18,913 nt of DNA from UBA4719 sp035654835 (GCA_035654835.1 DASRVZ010000155.1:1-18913), one strand, 5' to 3'; shown: positions 1 to 8,244, numbered from the stretch's first letter. Numbers and translations are program-made. Notes: generated by a model from the sequence alone, not told the origin.

Positions 1-77
1 CTGCAAGACCAGCTCCTGGACCTCGTCCGTGCCAAGCACCCACCTGCCCGGCTACCAGTGAGAGCACCAACTGCTAC

Positions 78-149
78 GCGGGCATCCACTCGTGAGGCAA
101 CGAAGACCCGTAAGCGGGCATCTTGACACGAGGCAACATGGGGACCTAG
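78..149. repeat. Two imperfect 36-bp tandem units
   Basis: Unit 1 (78-113) and unit 2 (114-149) share GCGGGCATC at their start (78-86 and 114-122) and GAGGCAAC sixteen bases into each unit (94-101 and 130-137). The offset is exactly 36 bp, and the remaining bases are largely diverged. With only two partial copies this is a short duplication, not a CRISPR or a minisatellite. Confidence 0.5.
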
Positions 150-449
150 GGCCCCCAGCAGCGGCTACGAAATCATACGCGATCTCCCGTGCCGAGTGGG
201 TTATCGACGAGAAAGCCTGCAATAGAAGGCAGTTCGTCCTTGTTCGCCCGGCGGATGGATGGGCTGGAAAGGGTCAGCTTCGCGCGCAAATAAAGGATCT
301 CGCCAGCTTCTCCTCTGCCCGAGAGCCGCCGGTGGGCGTGTCGCACAAGGATCGGTGACCGGTCAGCCATTGGTTGCCGGGACGGCAGCGAGTGCAGTCC
401 AGGTGATGACCCGCTGGCTCATTCGTTGATTCAGCCGGGCCGGCTCAGC

Positions 450-680
450 CCGGTCCCATCCCCCTGGCGAGCGGCAGTCTGCCCTCGGCGACCGAGGTGC
501 CGACCCTGCGGTAGCAGAGGTGGAAGTCGGCCGAGTAGGTGGTCGGCTGTCTTCTTGGCCGCGGCCTCCTCTGCGGCCACCTGCCACGCCAATGACGGTG
601 AACAGTAGGAGCAATCTGATGAGTGGCCCGTCAGGTGACGCCAGCGGTCGCTCCGCGTGGGGGTAATCGGGAACCTCGAA
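450..680 (-). pseudogene. Possible decayed coding remnant, three frames
   Basis: Reading leftwards from the regulator's stop codon, one frame gives a hydrophobic run (LIRLLLLFTVIGVA), a second frame continues with WQVAAEEAAAKKTADH, and a third finishes with YSADFHLCYRRVGTSVAEG followed by a stop. The pieces lie end to end in order, as expected of an ORF broken by two frameshifts. I do not recognise a family, and GC-rich DNA often yields protein-like text by chance, so this is a weak call. Confidence 0.2.
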
Positions 681-686
681 TACGCC

Positions 687-3600
687 TCAGTAATGGCAAA
701 CCGAGGAGTAAGGACGGTTCGGGAGATAGGTCTCCCACTCCTGCATCGTGAGGTCGCGCCCCGCCAGCCGGCAGGCGGCCTCGACTGCTGCCTGCGGCCG
801 AGGGTCCCATTCCGACACCGACGGGACGGTCGAGGCGATGAGCACGTTGTTATCCGCGCCGAAGCCCGCGCCGTCTGCCCCCTCGACGCTCATCGAGCCC
901 AGAAGGCGGGCTGTGGCCGACTCCCAGAGGCTCACCCTGCCCGCCGAGGCGGTCACGAACCGGCCGCCGTCTCGGGAGTAGGCGACGAACCAGCCTCCGG
1001 CGGTCTGCGGACCGGCCGACGGCGACCTCGTCTTCAAGGTCACCGGGTCGAGCAAGGCAACCCGTCCGGAGCCGTCCGTCGAGCTGTCAATGCCGCTGAC
1101 CGCAACGGTCGCCATGTCGCGCGACCAGGCGAACGACAGCGCCTGGAAGCCGATGTCCGCCCTGCGAAGGACGGCGCCCGCAGACACATCAAGGAGCTGA
1201 ACTTTGCCAAAGACAGAGGTCAGCGCGCGGCTGCCGTCATGATTAACACCAATGGCGAGCACGGGGATCTCGGCCATCACCAGGATGGGCCTGACGGCTG
1301 GCCGCCCGGGCACGGTGTTGATGGTGTGTACCCAGCCGTGGTCCGTGCCCACCAGCAGCTGCGACCCATCCCCGCTGAACCCGACTGAGCTGAGGACGCC
1401 ATGCTCGGCAGGCACGTCGTCGTTCACGGCGATGCCGGTGCTGCGATCGAAGCGCCGGACGGTGTAGTCGGCCTGGACGACCGCCAGTTCGGTGCTGTCC
1501 GGGCGCCAGGTGACGTCGGTGAAGTATCCCGGCGTGTGCACAAAGGGGCTGCGGCGGGTCCACGCACCCGACCGGAGGTCGAGGAACTGGACCGCATACG
1601 ACTCTTTGCCGTCAGTGAGGAGGTACGCCACGGTGCGGCCGTCAGGGGAGACCCGAGAGTAGCCGACTTCGGCGGGGTCTGGCCGGGGTGAAAGGGGCCG
1701 CGTGCGGACAAACTGTCGATCCCCGGCTGTGTCCCACGCCAGCAGCAGTCCGTCCACCCTCGTGGCATAGACCGTTCGCCCGTCGGGACTGAACGCGATC
1801 CCGCTCGGGGCGATCTTGTCACCGAGGGGGAACCGGACGCCGGCCGCGTCGGGGTCCGAGAGCGCTCGCACGACGAGCACGTCGTCCACGGCATAGCCGA
1901 TCTTGTCCCCTGTCGCGGAGATGGCAAGGTCGCCGCCTACTACCCCGTCTTCTGCGATGACCCTCTGAACCGAGAGCTGCTCGGGGTCGAGCAGGGTGAT
2001 CGTCTTGTCAAGCATCACGGCGACGCTCTTGCCGTCGGGGGTGAGCGCGACAACCCCGCCGAACCCGGCGTCGCTGATCGGAGCGGACCCAGTTTCGCGC
2101 TGACGAGCGAGGTCGACGGCGTGGACACGATCGTCTTCCGCGACATACGCTCGCGTCCCGTCGTTGTTCACCGCAATATTGGCGGCGATGTACGGCAGCG
2201 TGAAAGCCGCGACGGGCCGCGTGAAGTCCCGGGTATCCCACACTCGGATCCAACTGTCCGTGTCCGCCTGGTTGGGGTGGATAAACGCCGCTGCAAGCCA
2301 GCGGCCGTTGGTGCTGAACAGGAACTCGTTGTGCACGACGCGTCCCGGGGGGACTCCGCCAAGCTGGTCCTTCGACAGCGCGGCGGTGTCGGGGTCAAGC
2401 AGACGCAGCGGGATCGGGTCGATTCGGCGGTCCCCCGTGGGTTTCCAAGGGTTGACGGCGACAACGAGTTGGCTGCCGTCGGGACTGAACTGAACCCTGC
2501 GTACCGGCACGTCGAAGTTGCGCGCGACCTCGGTCAGGGTGGCGGGGTCGACGATGCTCACCCCGCTCGTGACGCCGCCCGTGGCCAGTTTCTGTCCGTC
2601 CGGCCGCATTGCGATCGAGAGCATGGGGCCGCGTCTTGCCGTATCGATCAGCTGGGGTGCGCGGTCGAGCACGGATGTCAGGTTGCTCCGCGTGTCAGGT
2701 GTGTCATCCAGCTTGGTGGCGGCAACGGCGAGCAGGAGTGCGCGGTCGATGTCGGTGTTTCGCAGAGCCTCCGACCCCAGCAAGCGCGCGTCGGCAGACA
2801 CGCTCTGACGCTCCGCGCGGTTCGCTGCGTTCACTGCAACGAAACCGGCAACGAGCGCGACGACGGAGACCGCTGCGACGGCAGCAAGCCCTGCCCGAAG
2901 GCGTCTGTTCGTGCGGCGCTCACGGCGGACCTGCTGCTCGGTGGCGCGTGCCGTCGTTTCGGCGAGCGCGGCTGACGCGTCGAGGAACTCGCGCTCTGCC
3001 GGCGTGAGGTCGGGGTCCCTGGTGTTCCGCCAATGCTCCGCGCTGCTCTGGCGGACGCCCCTGTACAGCTCGCTGTCGGGCCGCCCGAGCTCATCCCAGC
3101 TGACAGCGGCCACAGAGAGATGACGCATGACCCGCAGGCCCTCGACGTCGTCGTCAAGCCAGGACTGCAGACGTGGCCAGGCAACGGCGAGCGACTCATG
3201 AGCGATCTCGACGGTATCGCCGTCGCTGCTGACCAGTCGCGCCCTGACCAGTCTCTCGATGAGCATCTCGTGCTCGTCGTCAGCGGGCAGGGAACGGCGA
3301 GGCGCCCGCGTACGGACCGGATCACCCGAGGCGTCCGGGATGACAAGGCGCAGCATAAGGTCACGCAACATGCTCTGCTGGGATTGGGTCAGATCCCGGA
3401 ACAGGCTCTCTGCTGATTGCGATACCGCCTCCCGCACCCCACCGGTGGCCCGATATCCAGCCACCGTCAGGGTCGCTCCCTCGCGCCGCGTCCAGGTCTG
3501 TCGCAGCACGTGGGACAGGAGTGGAAGTGCGCCCGGCGCCCCTTCGATCTCTCGGACCAGGAGGTCGACCAGGCCAGGCTCCAGGCGCAGCCCCGCTTGT

Positions 3601-4871
3601 TCGGCCGGGCTCTCGATCGCTCGCCGAAGCTCGACTTGGTTCATCGGGCCGAGGAGGTACAGACCGCGCTCCACCAGGTGCGCGAACGCGGGATAGACGG
3701 AGACCTCGCCGAGGCGGTCCGCACGAAGGGTCACGATGAGCTGGCCAGATCCAGCGAAGTCGGCCAATGCCGCGAAGAACCCAACCCGCTCCGTCGAGCT
3801 ATCACCCACGGCCAGCGCTTCTTCGCACTGGTCGACCAGCAGGACGCTGCCCGCGCCGCGCGGCATACCCGCCAGTGCATCCATCGGCAGGCTTCCCGGC
3901 GTGATCACGCGAACCCTGCGGCCGTCGCGCTCCAGCGCAGCAACCACGCCTGCCCGTGCAAGGGATGACTTACCGCTCCCCGAGGGCCCGACGATGGCCA
4001 AGACCCCCGCGGCGTCCATGCGGTCAAGGCACGCTGCGATGTCCGTTTCCCGCCCGAAGTACGCCGTGGCGTCAGAGATGTCGTAGGCCAACAGCCCGAG
4101 GTACGGGCACACCTGGCTCGTTTCCGGCAACGCAGCTGTCACGGCCAGTGAGGGGTCATGGTGGAGGATGGCCTGCTCGAGGGAGTTCAGGTCAGGGCCG
4201 GGATCCAGTCCAAGCTCGTTGACCACCACGGAGCGGGCGCGGTGAAGGGTCTCCAGCGCGTCGTGCTGCCGGCCGTCCTGATATTGCGCCAACGCCAGCA
4301 GCCCCCATCGCCGCTCGCGGAACGGAGCTTCCTGGACCAGGCGAACAGCCGACCCAAGCACCTCGCGGAACCGCCCGCACCGCAGCAATGCCTCCGTACG
4401 AAGATCCTCGGCGTCGCGTCGCAGCTCGACCAGTCGCTCCAGCTCGATCCGTCCCGGTGCCCAGTCGGAGATCTCGAGGAAGGGCTCGCCGCGCCACAGG
4501 CCAAGGGCCTCGCCCAGGAGGTAGGTGGCCCGCTCCGGCTCACCCAGGGCGAGCAGCTCACGAGCTCGCCCGATGAGTTGCTCGAACCGAAGGTGGTCGA
4601 GGTGGTCGACATGAATGTGCAGGCGATAACCGTGTGGAGTGCTCTCGATGGCGTCGCCGCCCAGCACCTTGCGTAGGCGCACGATGCAGCCTTGGACAAT
4701 CTTCGCCCACGACGCCGGCGGGTTCTCACCCCAGATGGCTTCAGCGAGAGAATCGCGGCTGACCACGACTCCTGGCCTGACCGCCAGAGTCTGGATGACA
4801 ACGCGGTCCCGAAGCCCGAGGGTTGAAGCTCTCCCATCGACTTCGAGCGACCCAAGCACCGCGATACCCAT
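687..4871 (-). CDS. BTAD/AfsR-like regulator: wHTH-BTAD-nSTAND-TM-WD40
   Basis: A 1394-aa multidomain regulator. Residues about 1-85 form an OmpR-type winged helix (VLGSLEV start, RDSLAEAIWG, VRLRKVLGG, GYRLHI). About 92-240 is the bacterial transcriptional activation domain, a helical repeat ending ELGLDPGPDLNSLE. About 255-560 is an nSTAND-type NTPase opened by CPYLGLLAY and FGRE, with Walker A GPSGSGKS (295-302) and Walker B SVLLVDQCEE (342-351). A hydrophobic segment at about 658-682 follows a basic stretch (RRERRTNRRLRAG). The rest (about 730-1370) is WD40-like, with repeated SPDGxx units. The start at 4871 begins the conserved domain directly; the open frame extends 54 codons further up, but that part overlaps the divergent gene's 5' end and looks non-coding. 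Family knowledge: AfsR/SARP-type proteins activate nearby genes. Inference: it is a membrane-tethered regulator of the divergent haloperoxidase pair, with the propeller outside the cytoplasm if the single membrane segment is real. Confidence 0.92.
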   Translation of the reverse strand: MGIAVLGSLEVDGRASTLGLRDRVVIQTLAVRPGVVVSRDSLAEAIWGENPPASWAKIVQGCIVRLRKVLGGDAIESTPHGYRLHIHVDHLDHLRFEQLIGRARELLALGEPERATYLLGEALGLWRGEPFLEISDWAPGRIELERLVELRRDAEDLRTEALLRCGRFREVLGSAVRLVQEAPFRERRWGLLALAQYQDGRQHDALETLHRARSVVVNELGLDPGPDLNSLEQAILHHDPSLAVTAALPETSQVCPYLGLLAYDISDATAYFGRETDIAACLDRMDAAGVLAIVGPSGSGKSSLARAGVVAALERDGRRVRVITPGSLPMDALAGMPRGAGSVLLVDQCEEALAVGDSSTERVGFFAALADFAGSGQLIVTLRADRLGEVSVYPAFAHLVERGLYLLGPMNQVELRRAIESPAEQAGLRLEPGLVDLLVREIEGAPGALPLLSHVLRQTWTRREGATLTVAGYRATGGVREAVSQSAESLFRDLTQSQQSMLRDLMLRLVIPDASGDPVRTRAPRRSLPADDEHEMLIERLVRARLVSSDGDTVEIAHESLAVAWPRLQSWLDDDVEGLRVMRHLSVAAVSWDELGRPDSELYRGVRQSSAEHWRNTRDPDLTPAEREFLDASAALAETTARATEQQVRRERRTNRRLRAGLAAVAAVSVVALVAGFVAVNAANRAERQSVSADARLLGSEALRNTDIDRALLLAVAATKLDDTPDTRSNLTSVLDRAPQLIDTARRGPMLSIAMRPDGQKLATGGVTSGVSIVDPATLTEVARNFDVPVRRVQFSPDGSQLVVAVNPWKPTGDRRIDPIPLRLLDPDTAALSKDQLGGVPPGRVVHNEFLFSTNGRWLAAAFIHPNQADTDSWIRVWDTRDFTRPVAAFTLPYIAANIAVNNDGTRAYVAEDDRVHAVDLARQRETGSAPISDAGFGGVVALTPDGKSVAVMLDKTITLLDPEQLSVQRVIAEDGVVGGDLAISATGDKIGYAVDDVLVVRALSDPDAAGVRFPLGDKIAPSGIAFSPDGRTVYATRVDGLLLAWDTAGDRQFVRTRPLSPRPDPAEVGYSRVSPDGRTVAYLLTDGKESYAVQFLDLRSGAWTRRSPFVHTPGYFTDVTWRPDSTELAVVQADYTVRRFDRSTGIAVNDDVPAEHGVLSSVGFSGDGSQLLVGTDHGWVHTINTVPGRPAVRPILVMAEIPVLAIGVNHDGSRALTSVFGKVQLLDVSAGAVLRRADIGFQALSFAWSRDMATVAVSGIDSSTDGSGRVALLDPVTLKTRSPSAGPQTAGGWFVAYSRDGGRFVTASAGRVSLWESATARLLGSMSVEGADGAGFGADNNVLIASTVPSVSEWDPRPQAAVEAACRLAGRDLTMQEWETYLPNRPYSSVCHY

Positions 4872-4877
4872 AAGTCG

Positions 4878-4906
4878 AATGTCGCCCCCTCGCCCAGGGA
4901 CGTCAA
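4878..4906 (-). promoter_or_regulatory. Candidate promoter of the regulator gene
   Basis: On the minus strand TTGACG (4901-4906) lies 17 bp from GACATT (4878-4883), and GACATT ends 6 bp before the ATG at 4871. If used, transcription would start at or next to the start codon, giving a leaderless mRNA, which is common in actinobacteria. The -10 match is poor, so confidence is low. Confidence 0.3.
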
Positions 4907-4925
4907 CAGGCGAATTACCGTCGTG

Positions 4926-4997
4926 ATACCGCTGAACACCGCCGCAATACCGGTGGCTGTCAGAACGGAACGGAGCCGATCCCGTCCGGGCGGCTCC
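4926..4997. promoter_or_regulatory. Candidate operator elements between divergent genes
   Basis: The 149-bp divergent region carries ATACCG at 4926-4931 and again at 4947-4952, 21 bp apart, about two helical turns. Closer to the plus-strand gene is an inverted repeat, GGAGCCG (4972-4978) and CGGCTCC (4991-4997), with a 12-nt spacer. BTAD/SARP regulators are known to bind short direct repeats spaced by helical turns, so the ATACCG pair is the better candidate binding site. The inverted repeat could be an operator or a hairpin in the 5' leader. Confidence 0.35.
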
Positions 4998-5020
4998 CGA
5001 ACCGTTCAAAGGAAGCCACC

Positions 5021-5293
5021 ATGTTCCTCGCAATACGACACCGCGAATCCGAAGGATCGCCTAAGAATCGAGTCTTCCCACGATTGATGCTCGCACTGAC
5101 CGGCGCTGCACTTGTCAGCCTCATGGCCGCACCGTCAGCTCTGGGCCGACAGGATGACTCTCAGCTCTTGCGGCAGAACGCGTACAGCGCCACGGGCTGC
5201 CCTCTCGAGCGGATCGCCGGTCAATTCGTCCGGTGCGACACCTTGACTGGCGCTGGAGCTCCTGCGCCTTGGTACGTTCCGGAACAACCATGA
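5021..5293 (+). CDS. Small secreted protein upstream of haloperoxidase
   Basis: A 90-aa protein. The N-terminus has basic residues then a hydrophobic run (LMLALTGAALVSLMAAPSA), a good Sec signal peptide with likely cleavage after about residue 40 (PSALG). The mature part is only about 48 residues, rich in polar residues, with two cysteines (GCPLERI and VRCDTLTG) and the tail GAGAPAPWYVPEQP. AAAGGAAG lies about 5 nt before the ATG. A second in-frame ATG at 5087 would keep only the hydrophobic part, so the longer form fits better. It ends 44 bp before the haloperoxidase gene and is very probably in one transcript with it. I do not recognise a named family. The two cysteines could form a disulfide outside the cell. 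A role as accessory to the neighbouring enzyme is inference. Confidence 0.75.
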   Translation: MFLAIRHRESEGSPKNRVFPRLMLALTGAALVSLMAAPSALGRQDDSQLLRQNAYSATGCPLERIAGQFVRCDTLTGAGAPAPWYVPEQP

Positions 5294-5337
5294 CGCCCAG
5301 GCGGTAACGGCATCCGAGACTCACGAGGAGGAATCAC

Positions 5338-6654
5338 ATGAGCATCATCTCTACCAAGCGCGCCCAGACCTCGGTGTGCGCCCTCGCACTCAGTGCTCTG
5401 ATCGTCCTGGCCACGTCGGCTACCACCCCCGCAGCGGCCCACTTTGGAGGCTCGACGACCACATGCACCCACGCCGGCGGGGCCGCGGTCGTCGAGTGGA
5501 ACGCGGTCGCCTCCCAGGTCGTCGGGACCGACACCGCACTGCCGGCACCACTGATGTCGGTGGGCATGTCTTACGTCCAGTCGGCCGTGTACAACGCCGT
5601 GGCAGGCATCGAGGGAGGTCGCCCGCTCTACCGCTGGAACGTCCGCGGCCCGAGGTGTGCGTCCAGCGACGCCGCGGCCGCCTCGTCAGCCCGGGCGGTG
5701 CTGCTGCACTACTTCCCCGGCAGCGCCGCACGTGTCGACTCCGCGTACGACGCCGCACTGGCCGCGATCCCAGCCGGGCCGGCCAGAGTCGACGGCATCG
5801 CCTTCGGGGAGAGGGCCGCCGAGCACATCATCGACCTGCGCCGTGGGGACGGCTGGCAGGTGCCGGTCTCCTTCACGTTGACGCCGCAGCCAGGCGTGTG
5901 GCGGCCGACGCCACCGGCGTTCTCACCGTTCCTCGCGCCCTGGCTGGCGTCGATGAAGCCTTTCCTGGTGGGCAGTGCGGACCAGTTCCGTCCCTCCGGT
6001 CCGCCCCGGCTGACCTCCGGTCGCTACGCCCGCGACGTCCGGGAGGTCGCGGACGTCGGATCGGCGACCAGCACGACCAGGACTACGGAGCAGACCGAGA
6101 TCGCGCGCTTCTTCGGCGGCAACCTGACCGCCCAGCTCCAGGCGGGATACCGCGACCACATCAGCCGGCACCAGCTCAACGCCGGCGAGGCGGCGCTCTA
6201 CCTCGCCGTTGGGAACCTCACGCAGTCCGACGCGGTCATCAGCTCCTGGGACACCAAGCTCCACTACGCGTTCTGGCGGCCAGTGACGGCAATCCGTCTC
6301 GCTGACACCGACGGAAACGCCGGCACCACCGCCGACCCGGGCTGGACGTCGCTGCTGCCCGCACCGCCGTTCCCGGACTACGTCAGCGCTCACACCGTCG
6401 TCATGGGTGCGGTCACCCAGGCGCTGAGCACGCTGGAGGGCACAAACAGGCTCGACCTGAACCTGCCTTCCTCAGTCACCGGCACCACCCGCCACTACGA
6501 GACGGGCGCCCAGCTGCGAGCCGAGGGCATCGCTGCTCGCATCTGGGCCGGCATCCACTTCCGGACCTCCGACGAGGTCGGTGACCGGATGGGCGCTCGG
6601 CTCGGTAGTTGGATCGGCAGCCGCCACCTGCTCGGCAGCCTCGGGCACAGCTGA
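5338..6654 (+). CDS. Secreted vanadium-dependent haloperoxidase-like enzyme
   Basis: A 438-aa protein of the PAP2/vanadium chloroperoxidase superfamily. A signal peptide spans residues 1 to about 34 (KR, hydrophobic core, ending TPAAA). The catalytic signature sits in the last third: K307 and R314-P315 (KLHYAFWRP), S350-A351-H352 in FPDYVSAH in place of the phosphatase PSGH, then R401 and H407 in ARIWAGIHFRTSDEVG. These are the family's vanadate or phosphate ligands and catalytic histidine. Known members oxidise halide with hydrogen peroxide, or act as acid phosphatases; sequence alone does not settle which, and the SAH in place of SGH is a modest variation. AGGAGG lies 6 nt before the ATG, a strong ribosome site. 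It is the second gene of a pair with the small secreted protein and divergent from the BTAD regulator. Length suits bacterial members of the family. Confidence 0.9.
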   Translation: MSIISTKRAQTSVCALALSALIVLATSATTPAAAHFGGSTTTCTHAGGAAVVEWNAVASQVVGTDTALPAPLMSVGMSYVQSAVYNAVAGIEGGRPLYRWNVRGPRCASSDAAAASSARAVLLHYFPGSAARVDSAYDAALAAIPAGPARVDGIAFGERAAEHIIDLRRGDGWQVPVSFTLTPQPGVWRPTPPAFSPFLAPWLASMKPFLVGSADQFRPSGPPRLTSGRYARDVREVADVGSATSTTRTTEQTEIARFFGGNLTAQLQAGYRDHISRHQLNAGEAALYLAVGNLTQSDAVISSWDTKLHYAFWRPVTAIRLADTDGNAGTTADPGWTSLLPAPPFPDYVSAHTVVMGAVTQALSTLEGTNRLDLNLPSSVTGTTRHYETGAQLRAEGIAARIWAGIHFRTSDEVGDRMGARLGSWIGSRHLLGSLGHS

Positions 6655-6903
6655 TTCCGAGGTCTTGTCGACCATTCTCGACCGACCCGGCTGGTGCGCG
6701 CCCAGCACGACGGAACCGCCGGTCGGTTACGGGAGCCGCCACAGGGGCCCTCTTCCGGCGCCGACAGGTTCAGCTCCCGCCGCGTGAGGTACAGCGCCAC
6801 CCCGCCGGTGAACGGGCCGAGTAGCCGTTTTCGGTCCCTTGCCGCGGGGTGCAGGCGGGCACGTGGTGGCCGGCCATCCGATGGGGCTCTCGAGTCGGGG
6901 ATC
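6655..6903. other. Intergenic stretch after haloperoxidase, no gene seen
   Basis: Only low-quality open frames cross this stretch. A weak hairpin is possible near 6713-6728 (AACCG and CGGTT around a short loop), but no run of T follows, so I do not call a terminator. Confidence 0.4.
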
Positions 6904-7083
6904 AGCGGGGTACGGATCGACTGGGCAGCAGATCAGGTGGTGCCGACCCTGGGCCTGCTTGGCGGGATCGTCGTGGTCATCTCCGCTGAGTCGATGCCGC
7001 TGGCCACCTCGCGCGTCCTGCTGATCGCCGCGGCGGCCGCAACCGCCACCCTGCTGTGGTGGGTTGGCGTGGACGAGCGCTGA
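6904..7083 (+). pseudogene. Remnant or small two-helix membrane protein
   Basis: The plus-strand frame that ends at TGA 7081-7083 gives two clear hydrophobic segments in its last 50 residues (VVPTLGLLGGIVVVIS and LLIAAAAATATLLWWVGV), ending in DER. The part upstream of about 6904 is arginine- and proline-rich and not protein-like, so the 5' end may be lost. GTG codons at 6937 and 6940 could start a very short membrane protein, but no ribosome site is convincing. The stop overlaps the next ORF as TGATG. No family recognised. Confidence 0.3.
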
Positions 7084-7350
7084 TGCCGTCTACGACATCG
7101 CTGATGATCTCGTCTGAGGCTGACATCGCAGTGGTGAGCGCGGAACTGGCAACTACCGGATCTGGCACCCCTCTATGTCAAGAGGCTGGGTGAGGGGCTC
7201 GAGGCCGCATGTGGTGCGCTCGACCGTGTCGGAATTGAGTGCGTCCAAGGGCCCGAGTCGATCTCAGTGCTCGCGGCGCGGTGCGTGTCACTGGCTCGGC
7301 TTGGCTCACGCGAAGTAGCGGATGAGGTGATGCCGGCGAGCTCGGCGTGA
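7083..7350 (+). pseudogene. Small ORF with probable frameshift
   Basis: An ATG at 7083 overlaps the preceding stop (TGATG) and reads MPSTTSLMISSEADIAVVSAELA before turning into unconvincing sequence and a TGA at 7191-7193. One frame over, from about 7150, a good-looking protein continues (LAPLYVKRLGEGLEAACGAL, then DRVGIECVQGPESISVLAAR) and stops at 7348-7350. That stop overlaps a GTG as GTGA. Both junctions are typical of coupled actinobacterial genes, so I read this as one gene of about 88 codons with an indel near 7147-7160. Function unknown. Confidence 0.3.
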
Positions 7351-7571
7351 GCACTGCTACCGCACCAAGCGTCGAGCCTGCGCATTCGTGGCTGCCGGCC
7401 TCCGTCGTGGCTCGGCTAGACAAGGGACTTTCGTCCCGGATATCGCCCGTTTCTGCGGAGCAGACTAACTTTTGCGGGGCTCCTGATTGGCCATCTCGTG
7501 AGGCCCACAGTCCACTCTCGGCCAGACGCGCCCGGCTCCGGAGCCTTGTCGTCAGGAGTGGGAGGCAGTGA
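7347..7571 (+). pseudogene. 5' end of a hypothetical gene, 3' part lost
   Basis: The GTG at 7347 overlaps the TGA of the preceding reading frame. The first 27 residues (through EPAHSWLPASVVARLDKGL) look like protein; after about 7430 the reading becomes serine- and arginine-rich without character until a stop at 7569-7571. This fits a gene start joined to unrelated DNA. No family recognised. Confidence 0.25.
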
Positions 7572-7833
7572 TGAACGTTCTACATAGCAGTAACAGATCA
7601 AAGATCGCGCCGTCCACTGTGCGTTCGACGACGCCGTAGGTCTCGATCTCTCGGCGGTCCCGTGGGTCGATAGCGTCCGATGCCGGCGGCCCTGTCTCGC
7701 ATGTGCCCCGCGAGCTTCCCACCGAATCGCCCACGGCCCGCAGGCGCCACGCACTCAAATGCCGCGATGAGCGATCATTGCGGCCTGTGGATCCCCAGGT
7801 GGGCATGGCGGCTCTGGCCAGGCAAGAAGACCG
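7572..7833. other. Stretch without a supported gene
   Basis: No convincing gene on either strand. A 115-codon minus-strand frame (7552-7899) ends in a hydrophobic run (AIFDLLLLCRTFITASHS) but its first 80 residues are not protein-like, so I treat it as chance or residue of a dead gene. Confidence 0.35.
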
Positions 7834-8244
7834 TTGTCGCGCTGGGTCCACCGCGTGAGCCGCCTCCGCCGGAAAGCCCCTCGGTTCAGCGAACAACATG
7901 CCCGCCTACTGCCTCAGCTGCAATCTGAAGCCAGCGCTGACTGGTCCAAGACCGCCCAAGTCGCATGTCTGGAACAACTTCGGACCAGCAACGTCACCGA
8001 GGCTGGTCAAATAGCCGTTCTGGACGCCTGGGTGAATGGTTCGGACGCATTCTGCATTGTCTATCAATCGCCATACGAGGCGGGAGAGGTCGGCATCAAG
8101 CGCACCGTTCGGACCATGGGCACCCCCGCCCGTCACCCGACGAGGGGCAGGTCGGGGTTCGGCCGAAGCCCGACCCGGATGGCCTGCGCACCCGGGCCAT
8201 CCGACGCGGTCTGGATCGCCTGCTTCCACTCGGACAGGTCGTAG
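7834..8244 (+). pseudogene. Hypothetical ORF, probably truncated at 3' end
   Basis: The central part, about residues 30-92, has balanced amino-acid use (ADWSKTAQVACLEQL, then AGQIAVLDAWVNGSDAFCIV) and reads like a conserved domain of a small soluble protein. The start is unclear: TTG 7834, GTG 7846 and GTG 7855 are possible. After about 8130 the reading enters the antisense of the 3' end of the dehydrogenase gene and loses character, so the natural end was probably replaced by the block 2 sequence. No family recognised. Confidence 0.35.

Larger units (their letters stand above)
1..686. other. Left-end stretch without a supported gene
   Basis: I see no intact gene here. In frame 1 the window opens inside an open frame of about 41 codons that ends at a TGA at 124-126. 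It could be the tail of a gene outside the window, but I do not recognise it. Bases 78-149 contain two copies of a 36-bp unit that share GCGGGCATC and GAGGCAAC. On the minus strand, just after the stop of the large regulator gene, bases about 450-680 give protein-like stretches in three different frames, which looks like decayed coding sequence. No tRNA, hairpin terminator or promoter stands out. Confidence 0.4.

Noticed and set aside
78..149. CRISPR-like repeat
   Set aside because: Only two imperfect units, no constant repeat with variable spacers, and no cas gene in the window.
4872..5033. 54-codon N-terminal extension of the BTAD regulator
   Set aside because: It would run into the divergent small gene, is not protein-like and lies before the conserved VLGSLEV start of the winged helix.
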